From: Reinekea thalattae
Lineage (GTDB): Bacteria > Pseudomonadota > Gammaproteobacteria > Pseudomonadales > Natronospirillaceae
Assembly: GCF_008041945.1 (NCBI RefSeq)
Contig: NZ_VKAD01000003.1
Span: forward strand, 186,001-250,000
Reading direction: 5' to 3'
Length of the DNA stretch: 64,000 nucleotides
A program made the translations under genes and the position numbers. This document shows positions 43,632 through 53,961 of this stretch, in pieces. Every line of letters starts with the position of its first letter. Position 1 is the stretch's first letter. Below the pieces are notes generated by a model. That model was not told where the DNA came from and ran no database searches. It saw nothing but the letters and a program-made list of their open reading frames with translations.

Positions 43632-46451
43632 ATGACTGACTACAAATCGACTCTGAACTTGCCACAGACAGAGTTCCCTATGCGTGGAGACTTGGCAAAA
43701 CGTGAACCTAAAATGCTGGAGCAATGGCAGAAGAGTGGCATTTATAAAAAAATCCGCCAAGCCAGTCAGGGCCGAGAAAAGTTTATTTTGCACGATGGTC
43801 CGCCGTATGCGAACGGCTCGCTGCATTTAGGTCACGCGGTTAACAAAATATTAAAAGACATTATCATGAAGTCGAAAAGCTTCAATGGTTATGATGCGCC
43901 TTATGTACCGGGTTGGGATTGTCACGGTTTGCCTATTGAGCACAAGGTTGAGTCGTTAATCGGCCGAGCAGGTGAAAAGGTCGACTTTAAAGAATTTCGC
44001 GCCGAATGTCGTAAATATGCCTACAAGCAAATCGATGGTCAGCGTGAAGAATTTAAACGCATGGGCGTTTTTGGCGATTGGGATCACCCTTATTTGACCA
44101 TGGACTTCCAAACCGAAGCCGACATTATCCGAGCGCTGGGCGATATTGCTAAGTCAGGCCACCTAACGCGAGGCTTTAAGCCGGTTTACTGGAGTGTGGT
44201 TGGTGGTTCGGCATTGGCCGAAGCGGAAGTTGAATACCAAGATAAAACCTCGTTTAGCATCGATGTTGCTTACCCAGCGATTGATCAGGCTGCGGTGCTT
44301 TCTGCGCTAGGCAGCGATGCTGGCGAAGGCACTGTTTATGCAGTGATCTGGACCACAACGCCTTGGACCTTGCCGTCGTCGCAAGCGATCAGCGTTGGGC
44401 CTGAAATCGAATACGTATTAAAACAGGTTGAACATCAGGGTACTAAAAAACGCATCATCATCGCTGAAGAATTAGCGGCAAGTTTTGCTGAGCGTTCTGG
44501 CCTTGAATTAGGTGAGACCCTAGCTCGAGTCAGCGGCGAAAAACTTGAACAGCTGAAATTTAAACACCCATTCTATGAGCGTGAAATCCCAGTATTGTTG
44601 GGCGAGCATGTGACGCTAGATGCCGGTACAGGCTGCGTGCATACCGCGCCGGATCACGGTATGGAAGACTTTGTGGTCAGTAACCAATATGGCATTGAAA
44701 CACTGAACCCAATGAACGATAAAGGCGTGTTCCGAGACAACGTCGAATTGTTTGCCGGTGAGCATGTTTATAAAGTCGACCCAAAAGTTATTGAGGTTGT
44801 TAAAGAGCAGGGCAACCTGCTTAGCGAAGGTAAGTTGACGCATTCGTATGCGCATTGCTGGCGTACCAAAACCCCGTTGATTTACCGCGCCACACCGCAG
44901 TGGTTTATCAGCATGGAAGAAAACGGCCTTAAAGACCAAGCAATGCAAGCCATTAAGGGTGTGCGTTGGGTGCCAGGTTGGGGGCAAAGCCGTATTGAGG
45001 CCATGGTTGGTCAATCACCAGACTGGTGTATTTCTCGCCAGCGCACTTGGGGTACGCCAATTACCTTTGTGGTTCACAAAGAAACCGGTGAGCTGCATCC
45101 CGAGCTAGGCAAAATCATTGAAGCGGTTGCCTTGGAAGTTGAAAAGGTCGGAATGGACGCTTGGTATGATTTCGATCTTGCCAGCGTGATTGATGACGCC
45201 GATGATTATGAAAAAACCAACGACACGCTCGACGTTTGGTTCGACTCTGGCGTTACCCATTCCTCGGTCCTGCGTAAGCGTGAAGAGCTCGGTCAGTATC
45301 CTGCGGATATGTATCTGGAAGGTTCAGACCAGCACCGCGGTTGGTTCCAGTCGTCACTAAAAACTGCAGTGGCAATGAACGGCAGCGCACCCTATAAACA
45401 GGTGCTAACGCATGGTTTTGTGGTTGACGAAAAAGGCTACAAGATGTCCAAGTCGTTAGGTAACGGCATGGAACCGCAAGAAGTCTTTAAAAAATACGGC
45501 GCAGATATTTTGCGTTTGTGGGTTGCCAGCACCGACTATTCTGGTGACATGGCGTTCTCGGAAGACATTCTAAAACGCACAGCTGATTCTTACCGTCGAA
45601 TCCGTAACACGGCACGTTTCATGGTGTCTAACCTGAATGGTTTTGATCCTGCGAACAACATGGTCAAGCACGAGGACATGCTAGCGTTAGACCGTTGGGC
45701 GGTTGACCGTACGGCAGTCGTACAACAAGAAATTGCCGACCTGTTCGATAACTACCACTTTGTGCAAGCGGTACAAAAGATTCACCACTTCTGTGCATTG
45801 GATATGGGCGGTTTCTATCTAGACATCATTAAAGATCGTCAGTACACCACACAAGAAGATTCACTAGCGCGCCGCTCAGCACAAACAGCGCTTTATCATG
45901 TGCTGCAAGCAATGGTTCGCTGGATCGCTCCGGTTTTAAGTTTTACCGCCGACGAACTTTGGCAGCATGTTCCTGGCCAAGCGCAAGAAACTGTTTTCAC
46001 TGAAACCTGGTATCAGGGTTTGCAACGCTTTACCGAAAGCGAAGCGATGAATGCAGATTATTGGCAGTTGGTGCAGCAAGCCAAAGATGGCGTTAATAAG
46101 GTACTAGAACAGGCTCGTAACGACGGTCACATTGGCGGCGCTTTATCTGCCGAAGTCACCCTCTATTGCTCAGCAGAGTTAAAAGCATCGTTAGAAAAAC
46201 TAGGTGATGAACTGCGTTTTGTGACCATCACCAGCGCCGCAGAATTGGCCGATATCAGCGCTGCACCAGCGGATGCTGTTGCTACCGAACTATCGGGTTT
46301 GAGCGTGCTGGTTAAAAAATCTAGCCATGCGAAGTGTGCTCGTTGCTGGCACCAACGTGAAGACGTCGGCAGCCACAAAGAGCATGAAGAGTTGTGCGGT
46401 CGTTGTGTCGATAACGTCGCAGGTGATGGTGAAACTCGTCAGTTTGCTTAA
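43632..46451 (+). CDS. ileS: Isoleucyl-tRNA synthetase
   Basis: Class I synthetase charging tRNA-Ile, 939 residues, the length of E. coli IleS. The HIGH motif is HLGH in [16 protein letters not shown] (about 58-73), the CP1 editing domain holds [14 protein letters not shown], the KMSKS motif is in [10 protein letters not shown] (about 602-611), and a C-terminal zinc finger has CARCW and CGRC. Isoleucine, valine and leucine synthesis genes lie 13 kb downstream. In most gammaproteobacteria lspA follows; here it is missing and fkpB comes next. Confidence 0.97.
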   Translation: MTDYKSTLNLPQTEFPMRGDLAKREPKMLEQWQKSGIYKKIRQASQGREKFILHDGPPYANGSLHLGHAVNKILKDIIMKSKSFNGYDAPYVPGWDCHGLPIEHKVESLIGRAGEKVDFKEFRAECRKYAYKQIDGQREEFKRMGVFGDWDHPYLTMDFQTEADIIRALGDIAKSGHLTRGFKPVYWSVVGGSALAEAEVEYQDKTSFSIDVAYPAIDQAAVLSALGSDAGEGTVYAVIWTTTPWTLPSSQAISVGPEIEYVLKQVEHQGTKKRIIIAEELAASFAERSGLELGETLARVSGEKLEQLKFKHPFYEREIPVLLGEHVTLDAGTGCVHTAPDHGMEDFVVSNQYGIETLNPMNDKGVFRDNVELFAGEHVYKVDPKVIEVVKEQGNLLSEGKLTHSYAHCWRTKTPLIYRATPQWFISMEENGLKDQAMQAIKGVRWVPGWGQSRIEAMVGQSPDWCISRQRTWGTPITFVVHKETGELHPELGKIIEAVALEVEKVGMDAWYDFDLASVIDDADDYEKTNDTLDVWFDSGVTHSSVLRKREELGQYPADMYLEGSDQHRGWFQSSLKTAVAMNGSAPYKQVLTHGFVVDEKGYKMSKSLGNGMEPQEVFKKYGADILRLWVASTDYSGDMAFSEDILKRTADSYRRIRNTARFMVSNLNGFDPANNMVKHEDMLALDRWAVDRTAVVQQEIADLFDNYHFVQAVQKIHHFCALDMGGFYLDIIKDRQYTTQEDSLARRSAQTALYHVLQAMVRWIAPVLSFTADELWQHVPGQAQETVFTETWYQGLQRFTESEAMNADYWQLVQQAKDGVNKVLEQARNDGHIGGALSAEVTLYCSAELKASLEKLGDELRFVTITSAAELADISAAPADAVATELSGLSVLVKKSSHAKCARCWHQREDVGSHKEHEELCGRCVDNVAGDGETRQFA

Positions 46452-46517
46452 GGTGGTCGATGGGCGCGCTACGATGCTGCGCCCTAGCCGCTGCAATGAT
46501 TAACGAAGAGAGTTCAT

Positions 46518-46961
46518 ATGCAAATTCATGAAAACTCAAAAGTAACGCTGAATTTTGCGTTACGTTTAGAAAACGGTGATACGGTTGATTCGACGTTTGA
46601 TACTCAACCGGCAACCCTGTGTATTGGTGATGGCAACTTGCCCGAAGGGTTCGAAAAACACCTGATGGGGCTTGCTGAAGGCGATAGCCGGACAGTAAAG
46701 GTTGCACCGGAAGATGCGTTTGGCCAAGTAAATCCTGGCAATCTTCAACAGTTTAAAACTGAACAGTTGGCGCAAATCGGCAGCATTGAAGTTGGTATGA
46801 TGGTGTCGTTTGAAGATGCAGCGGGTACAGAGTTGCCAGGCGTCATTACTGAAATCGGAGACGAACTGGTGACTGTCGATTTTAACCACCCATTGGCGGG
46901 TAAATCACTCGACTTTGAAGTAGAAATTATCGCAGTCGAGGCGGCTACTGATGGACATTAA
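46518..46961 (+). CDS. fkpB: FKBP-type peptidyl-prolyl isomerase FkpB (SlpA)
   Basis: A 147-residue SlyD-like isomerase with an inserted-in-flap domain. The FKBP half-domains are [20 protein letters not shown] (about 9-28) and [17 protein letters not shown] near the end; the insert contains [13 protein letters not shown] and [13 protein letters not shown]. Such proteins assist folding in the cytoplasm. It overlaps ispH by 11 bp, the same pairing as in E. coli. Confidence 0.92.
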   Translation: MQIHENSKVTLNFALRLENGDTVDSTFDTQPATLCIGDGNLPEGFEKHLMGLAEGDSRTVKVAPEDAFGQVNPGNLQQFKTEQLAQIGSIEVGMMVSFEDAAGTELPGVITEIGDELVTVDFNHPLAGKSLDFEVEIIAVEAATDGH

Positions 46962-47898
46962 ACTTGCCAATCCGCGTGGCTTTTGTGCCGGTGTTGATCG
47001 CGCGATTGATATTGTGAATCGAGCGTTAGAGGTTCACGGTGCTCCGCTGTATGTGCGTCATGAGGTGGTACACAATAAATTTGTGGTTGAAGACTTAAAA
47101 AGTCGCGGTGCTATTTTTGTCGATGAACTAGATGAAGTGCCTGATAACCAGTGGGTTATTTTTTCGGCTCATGGAGTTTCGCAAGCGGTGCGAGCAGAGG
47201 CGGATCGTCGTGGTTTACGCGTTTACGATGCGACCTGCCCTTTGGTCACCAAAGTACATTTGGAAGTGACGCGTTATTCTAACGATGGCGATGAATGTGT
47301 GCTGATTGGTCACCGTGGCCACCCTGAAGTTGAAGGCACCATGGGTCAGTACGATAAAACCAATGGCGGCGATATCTATCTAGTCGAAACCCTAGCGGAT
47401 GTTGCAGCATTGCAACCTAAAGATGAAAATCGATTGGCTTACGTTACTCAAACGACGCTATCGATGGATGATACCGCCAGCATTATCGATGCTTTACGAG
47501 CCAAATTTCCAAACATTCAAGGGCCGCGTAAAGATGATATTTGTTACGCCACTCAGAACCGCCAAGACGCAGTAAAAACCTTATCGCAGCAGTGCGATAT
47601 AGTGATTGTTGTCGGCTCGCCAAATTCATCTAACAGCAATCGTTTACGTGAGTTGGCAGAGCGAATGGGTTGTGCTGCTTACTTGGTTGATCATGTCGAT
47701 CAATTACAGCCGCAATGGTTTGATGGCGTCAAAGAAATTGGTGTGACAGCAGGAGCGTCAGCGCCAGATATTTTAGTACAGCAGGTTGTCGATGGGCTCA
47801 GAAACATGGGTGCAAACCAGTTAATTGAGCTCGACGGCGTAATAGAAAATATCACTTTTTCTATTCCGAAAGAATTGCGTATTAAACAGATCGACTAA
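46951..47898 (+). CDS. ispH: 4-hydroxy-3-methylbut-2-enyl diphosphate reductase IspH
   Basis: Last enzyme of the MEP pathway, producing isopentenyl and dimethylallyl diphosphate. The 315-residue protein has the three [4Fe-4S] cysteines in GFCAGVDRA (about 12), [11 protein letters not shown] (about 96) and [11 protein letters not shown] (about 197), and the catalytic Glu region [14 protein letters not shown] (about 122-135). It is the last gene of the ribF-ileS-fkpB-ispH run. Confidence 0.96.
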   Translation: MDIKLANPRGFCAGVDRAIDIVNRALEVHGAPLYVRHEVVHNKFVVEDLKSRGAIFVDELDEVPDNQWVIFSAHGVSQAVRAEADRRGLRVYDATCPLVTKVHLEVTRYSNDGDECVLIGHRGHPEVEGTMGQYDKTNGGDIYLVETLADVAALQPKDENRLAYVTQTTLSMDDTASIIDALRAKFPNIQGPRKDDICYATQNRQDAVKTLSQQCDIVIVVGSPNSSNSNRLRELAERMGCAAYLVDHVDQLQPQWFDGVKEIGVTAGASAPDILVQQVVDGLRNMGANQLIELDGVIENITFSIPKELRIKQID

Positions 47899-48017
47899 AG
47901 GTCGAAGCGTAATGTGGCTTGTTGATGAGTCGCAAGTCAGCAATTAATAGATGGTAGTTTTGGCTTAACCAAACAATCAATCAAATACAGAAAAATCAGT
48001 ATTCTTACAAGGATGTA

Positions 48018-48566
48018 ATGATGCAGATACCTTCCCAAAAGCGGGCCTTACCGGCTCAGCTAATCAACAGCTCGTTAGGTTTTACTCTCATTGAGGTGCT
48101 AGTCGCCATTATTATTTTTGCTGTCGGTTTATTGAGTCTGGCAGCCAGTCAAAGTTTTGCATTGGTGACTATTCACAATGCTATGCAGCGTACTGTTGCC
48201 GCTCAGCTTACTGCGCAGTTTATTGAAATTTCTCGGCTCAATCGTGACTTGATTCAGCAGGATGCATTGCAAGGTTTGAATGTCGATTCCTACTGGCACA
48301 GTGACTCTGTTATTTCTGAACAGTGCAGTTCTGATGCGCAAAGTTGTTCGGCTCAGGCCATGCTAGACAGTCAAATAGATCAGTGGCTGTCATCCGTGCA
48401 ACGAAATTTGCCAGAGCCTCAGGTTCAGCTGCAACCTTTAACTGCAGGTCATTATTTGTTGAAGCTGAGTTGGTTAAATCAAGCCGAGCTTATTTCTACT
48501 GAAACCTCCAATGACAATAGTGATTCCGTTGCTCGGCAGACTCTATCGGTTTACTTTGTTTTATGA
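48018..48566 (+). CDS. pilV: Type IV pilus minor pilin PilV
   Basis: A 182-residue pilin-like protein. The prepilin-peptidase site is LG|FTLIEVLVAIIIFAVGLLSLA (about 20-42), with a 21-residue leader; Glu at position 5 after cleavage is present. The VLVAxxIFAVGLLSLAAxQ pattern is typical of PilV. It primes pilus assembly together with PilW, PilX and FimT. The ATG overlaps nothing upstream; the stop overlaps pilW by 4 bp (ATGA). Confidence 0.88.
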   Translation: MMQIPSQKRALPAQLINSSLGFTLIEVLVAIIIFAVGLLSLAASQSFALVTIHNAMQRTVAAQLTAQFIEISRLNRDLIQQDALQGLNVDSYWHSDSVISEQCSSDAQSCSAQAMLDSQIDQWLSSVQRNLPEPQVQLQPLTAGHYLLKLSWLNQAELISTETSNDNSDSVARQTLSVYFVL

Positions 48567-49582
48567 CAAAGACTGATATATCTAAAAAGCAGTCAATGAC
48601 TCAAAAGAACCTAACGGCAAAAAAGTCGGTGCGTGGTTTTAGTTTGGTTGAAATGCTGGTGGCTTTTGCGCTCTCGCTGTTAGTTATTGCAGCCGTGGTG
48701 CAGTTGTTACTCGCCAATCGACAGTCGGTGCAAATATCGCAAGCGATGGTTCGAGTTCAGGAGTCAGGCCGGTTTGCAATTGAGTTTCTAAGTCATGCCA
48801 TTCAGCGTGCTGGTCAATACAGTTGTGTTTCGTCGCTTAATGCGACTGAAAATACAATTGCTTGGCTTAACGATGATTATGTTGATGTTCAAGCGATACA
48901 AACACAAGTGCCTACGGCATTGGCCAATCAGTGGCAGAGCAGCTCTGATGGTGACGTCTCGTTAACATCGGATCGGTTGTCTTTACTAGTCGCGACAACC
49001 AATGATGCCATCGTACATTCTGTATCAGGCGAAACCATTTTCTTTACTGGTGATGGCGAGTTCAGCGATGGTGATGCCGTTGCATTGGGCAATTGCCTGT
49101 TTTCTGATTTAACTTTTATTTCGCAGGTTTCAGCAAATTACATCACCTTGGAACGAGCTGCTCGAGCAGAGGCAAGCCTTGAACAAAGTACGCCACTGAT
49201 GCTCACTGAACTGCAACATTTAAGTTTTTTTATCAACAATGAAAACCTGACTGTTGAAATTAATGGCGGAGCTTCTTGGGCTCTTGTTAATGGTGTTGAG
49301 GCTTTGCAATTTGAATACGGCGTGGACAGCGACTCAGATTTTGTTGTCGAGTATTTTTCCGACATCGACACCATTCAACAGGCCGATCAGGCGGCAAATA
49401 TTATTGCTGTACGCATTGGCTTAGTTGTCGTGTCTGCAACCATTGAAGAGGGTGCGCCGCAAAAACTGACTCAGCAAACGCAAACCTTATATTTGCTGGG
49501 GCAGCGTTACGTTGCGTCCGATACTCGTTATCGCGCGGTATTTCAAACCACAGTTGCACTCACTCATCGAGGCAAATTTTGA
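48563..49582 (+). CDS. pilW: Type IV pilus assembly protein PilW
   Basis: A 339-residue minor pilin with cleavage motif RG|FSLVEMLVAFALSLLVIAAVVQLLL (about 24-50) and QESGRFAIEFLSHAIQRAGQYSC, which is characteristic of PilW. The leader is unusually long (about 24 residues, Lys/Thr-rich). The C-terminal half is beta-rich. It is translationally coupled to pilV (ATGA overlap) and to pilX (TTGA overlap). Confidence 0.88.
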   Translation: MTKTDISKKQSMTQKNLTAKKSVRGFSLVEMLVAFALSLLVIAAVVQLLLANRQSVQISQAMVRVQESGRFAIEFLSHAIQRAGQYSCVSSLNATENTIAWLNDDYVDVQAIQTQVPTALANQWQSSSDGDVSLTSDRLSLLVATTNDAIVHSVSGETIFFTGDGEFSDGDAVALGNCLFSDLTFISQVSANYITLERAARAEASLEQSTPLMLTELQHLSFFINNENLTVEINGGASWALVNGVEALQFEYGVDSDSDFVVEYFSDIDTIQQADQAANIIAVRIGLVVVSATIEEGAPQKLTQQTQTLYLLGQRYVASDTRYRAVFQTTVALTHRGKF

Positions 49583-50181
49583 ATTGCCGTCGGCCATTAA
49601 AAAGCTTGCCCCGTTATCAAGGCGGCGCAGTCTTGGTGTTCACACTATTGGTATTGCTGGTATTAGCGTTGTCGGCAATTAAGCTCATACAGGCTGCCGC
49701 TCTTGAGGAGCGGTTAACTTCTTATCTAATCGATAAGCATCGAACGCTACAGGTTGCAGAAAGTGCATTGAGTTTTGCCGAACAGGTTGTTTCTGATTGG
49801 CCTGATTACAGTATTGAAACTGGCAGTCAGGGCGTCGATGGCGCTTTTTATCAGCTGCAAAATAAAGCCTATCGACTATACAGTTTGAACGCGGGCGAAC
49901 ATCGCTGGTGGCTTGACGAAAATGTATGGCAAAGTCACGGCACTCTGTATGACGACGAAGTAATTGATCGCAACGATGTACTGACGGTCTATTACATCAT
50001 TGAAGAATACGGCGTTATCAATGACGTTTCTGGTTTCATTGTCGTTTATCGAATTAGCGTTCGTGTTTCAGCCGTAGACCAAAATAGCCTCATGGTGCAG
50101 AGTTTATTTGCGACCAATAAATTACCCATTGCTGGTGTTTCTTCGCCCAGTCTAGGTCGTTGGTTGTGGCGGCAGTTATAG
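49579..50181 (+). CDS. pilX: Type IV pilus assembly protein PilX
   Basis: A 200-residue protein with the PilX N-terminus: a short basic leader, QGGAVLVFTLLVLLVLALSAIKLIQAAALEERLTSYL (about 14-50) and a helix ending LQVAESALSFAEQ. Translation starts at TTG overlapping the pilW stop (TTGA). PilX lacks the Glu5 of major pilins, as is normal. The usual next gene pilY1 is absent; pilE follows 51 bp later. Confidence 0.82.
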   Translation: MNCRRPLKSLPRYQGGAVLVFTLLVLLVLALSAIKLIQAAALEERLTSYLIDKHRTLQVAESALSFAEQVVSDWPDYSIETGSQGVDGAFYQLQNKAYRLYSLNAGEHRWWLDENVWQSHGTLYDDEVIDRNDVLTVYYIIEEYGVINDVSGFIVVYRISVRVSAVDQNSLMVQSLFATNKLPIAGVSSPSLGRWLWRQL

Positions 50182-50232
50182 TAAAAAATACTGATCCATA
50201 AAAATGATTCGGTCATAGCAAGGAGGCTATCG

Positions 50233-50760
50233 ATGAAAGCGTTACAAGCAAAAGCACTACAAATAAAAGCACTACAAATAAAAGCACCAAAAACGAAAAC
50301 ACTGGAGAGCAAACCGCAGCACGGCTTCTCACTTATTGAATTGGTGATCGTGGTCGCGATTGTTGGTCTGCTGGTTGCAGCAGCGATACCAAGTTATCAA
50401 AGTTACATTGCAAAGAGTCATCGATTGGAAGCAAAGAGTGCATTGATCAGTTTCGCGCAGCAGATGGAGCGGCACTTTACTGAAAATAGCAGCTATTGCG
50501 ACGCTGGTTCTGATCCGTCTAGTTTGTGTGGCAGCGATGCTGTCGGAGATGTTGGTGCGCCACAGTATTTCTATCAGCAGGTGCCGTTCGGTGCTATTGA
50601 GCCTGCTTATCAATTAGAGATCACGGAGGTAACGCAAACCAGCTATCTGCTCAGTGCGATTCCCGTGGTTGGGTCTGTTATGGAAAGTGACGAATGCGGC
50701 ACTTTGAGTTATAGCAATCTCGGAGTGACAAGCTCGAACGATAACTATGATTGTTGGTGA
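50233..50760 (+). CDS. pilE: Type IV pilin PilE-like protein with a repeated leader
   Basis: A 175-residue pilin-like protein. Cleavage is predicted at HG|FSLIELVIVVAIVGLLVAAAIPSYQSY (Gly31|Phe32), with Glu5 present. The mature part has a PilE-like pattern (AKSHRLEAKSALISFAQQMERHFTENSSYC) and four to five Cys. The leader is about 31 residues, against 6-10 in ordinary PilE, and consists of KALQA/KALQI repeats encoded by 15-bp tandem DNA repeats. AAGGAGG lies 6 bases before the ATG, so the long leader is probably translated. Confidence 0.85.
   Translation: MKALQAKALQIKALQIKAPKTKTLESKPQHGFSLIELVIVVAIVGLLVAAAIPSYQSYIAKSHRLEAKSALISFAQQMERHFTENSSYCDAGSDPSSLCGSDAVGDVGAPQYFYQQVPFGAIEPAYQLEITEVTQTSYLLSAIPVVGSVMESDECGTLSYSNLGVTSSNDNYDCW
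50236..50295 (+). repeat. 15-bp tandem repeats in the pilE leader
   Basis: Four consecutive 15-bp units start right after the ATG: AAAGCGTTACAAGCA, then AAAGCACTACAAATA twice, then AAAGCACCAAAAACG. The unit is a multiple of three, so gain or loss of units would change leader length without breaking the frame. Confidence 0.9.
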
Positions 50761-50816
50761 TTATATTTTGGTAAAACATCTGAGCCCTAAATAGCAGCGC
50801 CTTAAATATAAGCATT

Positions 50817-51392
50817 CTAAGTATCGCAATGAGTCAGCACCCATTGACCGCTTTTATTACGAAGTGGTCGACCTTCAGCGTCTCTTTCATTGTACAGCGT
50901 GATCCGTCCGGTAATGCTAACCGTTAAATGCCAAGCGGTTTGATCAAGTGTTCCGAACGGGCAGATGGTGAAACCTTCCGGCATGCCCTGATAAATATCG
51001 CTACTGTCATTACCAAATCGAAAATAGGGAACGCCCGCTGAGTAATAACCAAAACGAGTTTGCGCGGAGGGTTGATATTGCCTAAGGCGAGTTTCGCCAG
51101 CATCGACATCTAACGACTTCGATTTATCTGGGTCGGTAAAAAGCACCCATGGTTGCGCGGTATCACTGCTGCAAACATTGTTTTCCATGGGGCATAAAAT
51201 CAGTCGCTGTTGGTTGTTGAGTGCAATGGCTCGGGCGTAATTTAATAGCTGTAGCCAATGTGCTCGCTCTAAGTCGGATTCAATTCGGTGTTTAAAATCA
51301 CTGAGTGATGGCAGTGCGGCGCTCAGAGCCAGCATCAATATTGAAATGGCAATTAATAGCTCTAAAAGGCTAAATCCCAGTTGTTTATTCAT
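50817..51392 (-). CDS. fimT: GspH/FimT family pseudopilin
   Basis: A 191-residue minor pilin with cleavage site LG|FSLLELLIAISILMLALSAALP near the N-terminus. The internal pattern LLNYARAIALNNQQRLILCP...CSS is typical of FimT/GspH. The start at 51392 follows AAGGA at 5 bases; two upstream in-frame starts lack such a site. In most type IV pilus clusters fimT heads the plus-strand operon; here it is inverted and converges on pilE. Confidence 0.83.
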   Translation of the reverse strand: MNKQLGFSLLELLIAISILMLALSAALPSLSDFKHRIESDLERAHWLQLLNYARAIALNNQQRLILCPMENNVCSSDTAQPWVLFTDPDKSKSLDVDAGETRLRQYQPSAQTRFGYYSAGVPYFRFGNDSSDIYQGMPEGFTICPFGTLDQTAWHLTVSITGRITLYNERDAEGRPLRNKSGQWVLTHCDT

Positions 51393-51617
51393 ACGCATCC
51401 TTGCGTTCAAGAAACCCCACTATAATAGGTTTGATGGGGTGCTGGTTTCTAGAGGTTCAAAAAAGTATCAGAAGAACATCCTATCAGTAGGACATTCTAC
51501 TGGTTGCTACAGCAGGTTGGCGTTTTGCCGTAGATGATTGTCATAGCGGCTATAGAAAACTTGTTATGATGACTGAACGGCCTCACAATAGCCGTATTGT
51601 GTATGGAAAGGTAATTT

Positions 51618-53240
51618 ATGAGTATTCGTGTCACGTTAGTACAGCATCGATTCCCAGTCGGCGATATCGACGGCAATGTAGAAAAAATACTGCAATTTTC
51701 ACAGCAGGCTATCGAGCAAAAAGCAGATATCGTTGTTTTCCCTGAATTAACATTGACCGGTTACCCACCCGAAGATTTATTGCTGCGTCCGAGTCTAGGT
51801 AAACGCATCAGTGACGCGCTAAAGCAAATATTTGATGCTAAGTTACCGATTGCGATTCTATTTGGTTATCCACAGCGCGAGGACGGCAAACTCTATAACA
51901 AGGCAATGGTTGTGGATCACGGCCAAGTCATTGCCGATTACCGCAAACAGCATCTGCCAAATTATCAGGTATTCGATGAAAAACGCTATTTCCAGAAAGG
52001 TGCCGATACCTGCGTGTTTGAATTTAAAGGCGCTCAAATAGCACTCAGTATTTGTGAAGATATCTGGTATGACGGCCCAGCTCGACGTGCCTATGAAGCA
52101 GGTGCTCAGATTAATCTAAACATCAATGGCAGCCCTTATTCTATTGATCGTAGCCGTGAGCGTTATCAGCAAGTCAAACATATTGTCAGTCAATGGCCGA
52201 TGACCATGCTTTATGTCAACCATGTTGGCGGCCAAGATGAGCTGGTATTCGACGGCGGCTCTTTTGTGGTTAATCCTGATGCGCAAGTTGCGGTATCGAT
52301 GCCTCTGTTCGAAGAGTCATTGCAAACCGTGACTCTGGAGCAGTTGGATGGTCAGTGGCGTGTGCAAGAAGAGGCGCACGCCAAAGAGCTCTCCGTTGAG
52401 TCGGCGCTGTATGAAGCCTTGAAAATGGGCTTGGCCGATTACGTCAATAGAAATGGTTTTCCCGGTGTTGTGCTTGGAATGTCTGGCGGTATTGATTCGG
52501 CACTCAGTGCTGCCATTGCTGTCGATGCGCTTGGTGCTGATCGTGTTATGGGCGTTATGATGCCGTATCACTACACTGCAAAAATGTCGATCGAAGACGC
52601 CGAAGCCGAAGCCGCGTTGCTCGGTATTCGCTATGAACTCTTACCTATTGGTGAACCGTTTGAGGCCGCTCAGGCCGTGCTTAAACCGGCCTTTGGTGAC
52701 AAAGGCGTAGATGTCACCGAACAGAATATGCAATCGAGAATGCGAGGTTTATTTTTGATGGCGCTGTCCAATAAGCTCGGTTACATGGTACTGACGACCG
52801 GTAACAAGAGTGAAATGGCGGTAGGTTATGCCACTCTCTATGGTGATATGTGCGGTGGTTATAATGCCTTGAAAGATGTGCCAAAAACGTGGGTGTATAA
52901 ATTATCGCGCTGGCGCAACGAGCAGGGCTTGGTGATTCCAGAGCGAGTGATTACTCGCCCACCTTCAGCCGAGCTTGCGCCGGATCAGCTGGATGAAGAC
53001 AGCTTACCGCCTTACGATATCTTAGATGAATTGATAGAACGCTATGTTGAGTGTGACGAAAGCCTCGATACAATTTTGGCCGCGGGCTTTAATGAAGAGG
53101 ATGCGCGAAGAGTTATTCGCCTAATCGATATTAACGAATATAAACGCCGCCAAGCCCCAGAGGGCGTGCGCATCAGTAAACGCGGCTTTGGCCGAGATCG
53201 ACGTTATCCGATAACCCAAGGCTGGAAGCCAGGAGTGTAA
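51618..53240 (+). CDS. nadE: Glutamine-dependent NAD+ synthetase
   Basis: Converts deamido-NAD to NAD+ using glutamine. The 540-residue protein joins an N-terminal nitrilase-type amidase domain (about 1-245; catalytic Glu in VFPELTLTGYPPEDLL, Lys in DYRKQHLPNY, Cys in LSICEDIWYDGP) to a C-terminal synthetase domain with the P-loop SGGIDSALSAAI (about 290) and TTGNKSEMAVGYATLYGDMCGG. The ATG has GGAAAGG upstream. It ends 4 bp before the phosphatase gene. Confidence 0.95.
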   Translation: MSIRVTLVQHRFPVGDIDGNVEKILQFSQQAIEQKADIVVFPELTLTGYPPEDLLLRPSLGKRISDALKQIFDAKLPIAILFGYPQREDGKLYNKAMVVDHGQVIADYRKQHLPNYQVFDEKRYFQKGADTCVFEFKGAQIALSICEDIWYDGPARRAYEAGAQINLNINGSPYSIDRSRERYQQVKHIVSQWPMTMLYVNHVGGQDELVFDGGSFVVNPDAQVAVSMPLFEESLQTVTLEQLDGQWRVQEEAHAKELSVESALYEALKMGLADYVNRNGFPGVVLGMSGGIDSALSAAIAVDALGADRVMGVMMPYHYTAKMSIEDAEAEAALLGIRYELLPIGEPFEAAQAVLKPAFGDKGVDVTEQNMQSRMRGLFLMALSNKLGYMVLTTGNKSEMAVGYATLYGDMCGGYNALKDVPKTWVYKLSRWRNEQGLVIPERVITRPPSAELAPDQLDEDSLPPYDILDELIERYVECDESLDTILAAGFNEEDARRVIRLIDINEYKRRQAPEGVRISKRGFGRDRRYPITQGWKPGV

Positions 53241-53244
53241 CTGC

Positions 53245-53904
53245 ATGATCAATGTTTTATGGGATTTAGACGGCACGCTTGTTGATTCAATGCCTGTCAT
53301 TACCCACTGTATGAATCGTACGATTGAACATTTTGGCATGAAACCTTGGCCGGTCGAAGAATTGCGTCAGTTTGTCGGCCCAGGTTTGACTCACACCATG
53401 GCGGTATTATTGAACACAGACGATCAACAGCGCATCGCCAGTGCCACTGAATATTATCGAACGATCTATGCTGAGCAAATGTCAGATAGCCCCGTATTTG
53501 ACGGTGTCGAACAGGTATTGAAGCATTTTAAAGAAACCGGAGTTCGCCAGTTCCTTGCTACGGCAAAGTATCAAGGATTAGCGATAGAGATTATTGAGGC
53601 CGCAGGTTTAACAGGCTACTTCACTGAACTTTATGGTTCTATGAAGGATGGAACCCTGAGCGATAAAAAACAGCTGTTGGCAAAAATTATTGCGGAAGAA
53701 GGCATTGAGCCGGGTCATTCGATTATGATTGGCGATACCCACTACGATATTGAAGCGGGTTGTCATAATGGCTTAACCACTATCGGGGTGCTGTGGGGTT
53801 ATAGCAATGAGGAGCGACTTAAAGAAGCAGGTGCTCACTATTGCGCAAGCCGCGCTGAAGAACTTACGGATTTGGTAAAAACCGCGATGACATGCAACTG
53901 CTAG
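53245..53904 (+). CDS. HAD-superfamily phosphatase, Gph-like
   Basis: A 219-residue HAD hydrolase with motif I DLDGTLVDS (about 7-15, nucleophile and acid Asp), a helical cap, motif II/III regions TAKYQGLA and DKKQLLAKII, and motif IV MIGDTHYDIEAG (about 156-167). The pattern resembles phosphoglycolate phosphatase, but the substrate cannot be assigned from sequence alone. It is 4 bp after nadE and so co-transcribed. Confidence 0.82.
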   Translation: MINVLWDLDGTLVDSMPVITHCMNRTIEHFGMKPWPVEELRQFVGPGLTHTMAVLLNTDDQQRIASATEYYRTIYAEQMSDSPVFDGVEQVLKHFKETGVRQFLATAKYQGLAIEIIEAAGLTGYFTELYGSMKDGTLSDKKQLLAKIIAEEGIEPGHSIMIGDTHYDIEAGCHNGLTTIGVLWGYSNEERLKEAGAHYCASRAEELTDLVKTAMTCNC

Positions 53905-53919
53905 TTTAATCGGTTTAAT

Positions 53920-53950
53920 AAAAATAAAGCGTCGTTTAGACGCTTTTATT
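53920..53950 (+). terminator. Bidirectional terminator between the phosphatase gene and bamD
   Basis: AAAGCGTC (53926-53933) pairs with GACGCTTT (53939-53946), with A-rich and T-rich flanks. It serves both converging genes. Confidence 0.8.
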
Positions 53951-53961
53951 TTGCCTACTGT

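Noticed and set aside
50046..50312. Minus-strand frame rich in Ala/Phe/Cys repeats opposite the pilE leader
   Set aside because: It is the antisense of the 15-bp pilE repeats; no ribosome-binding site, and it overlaps pilX and pilE.
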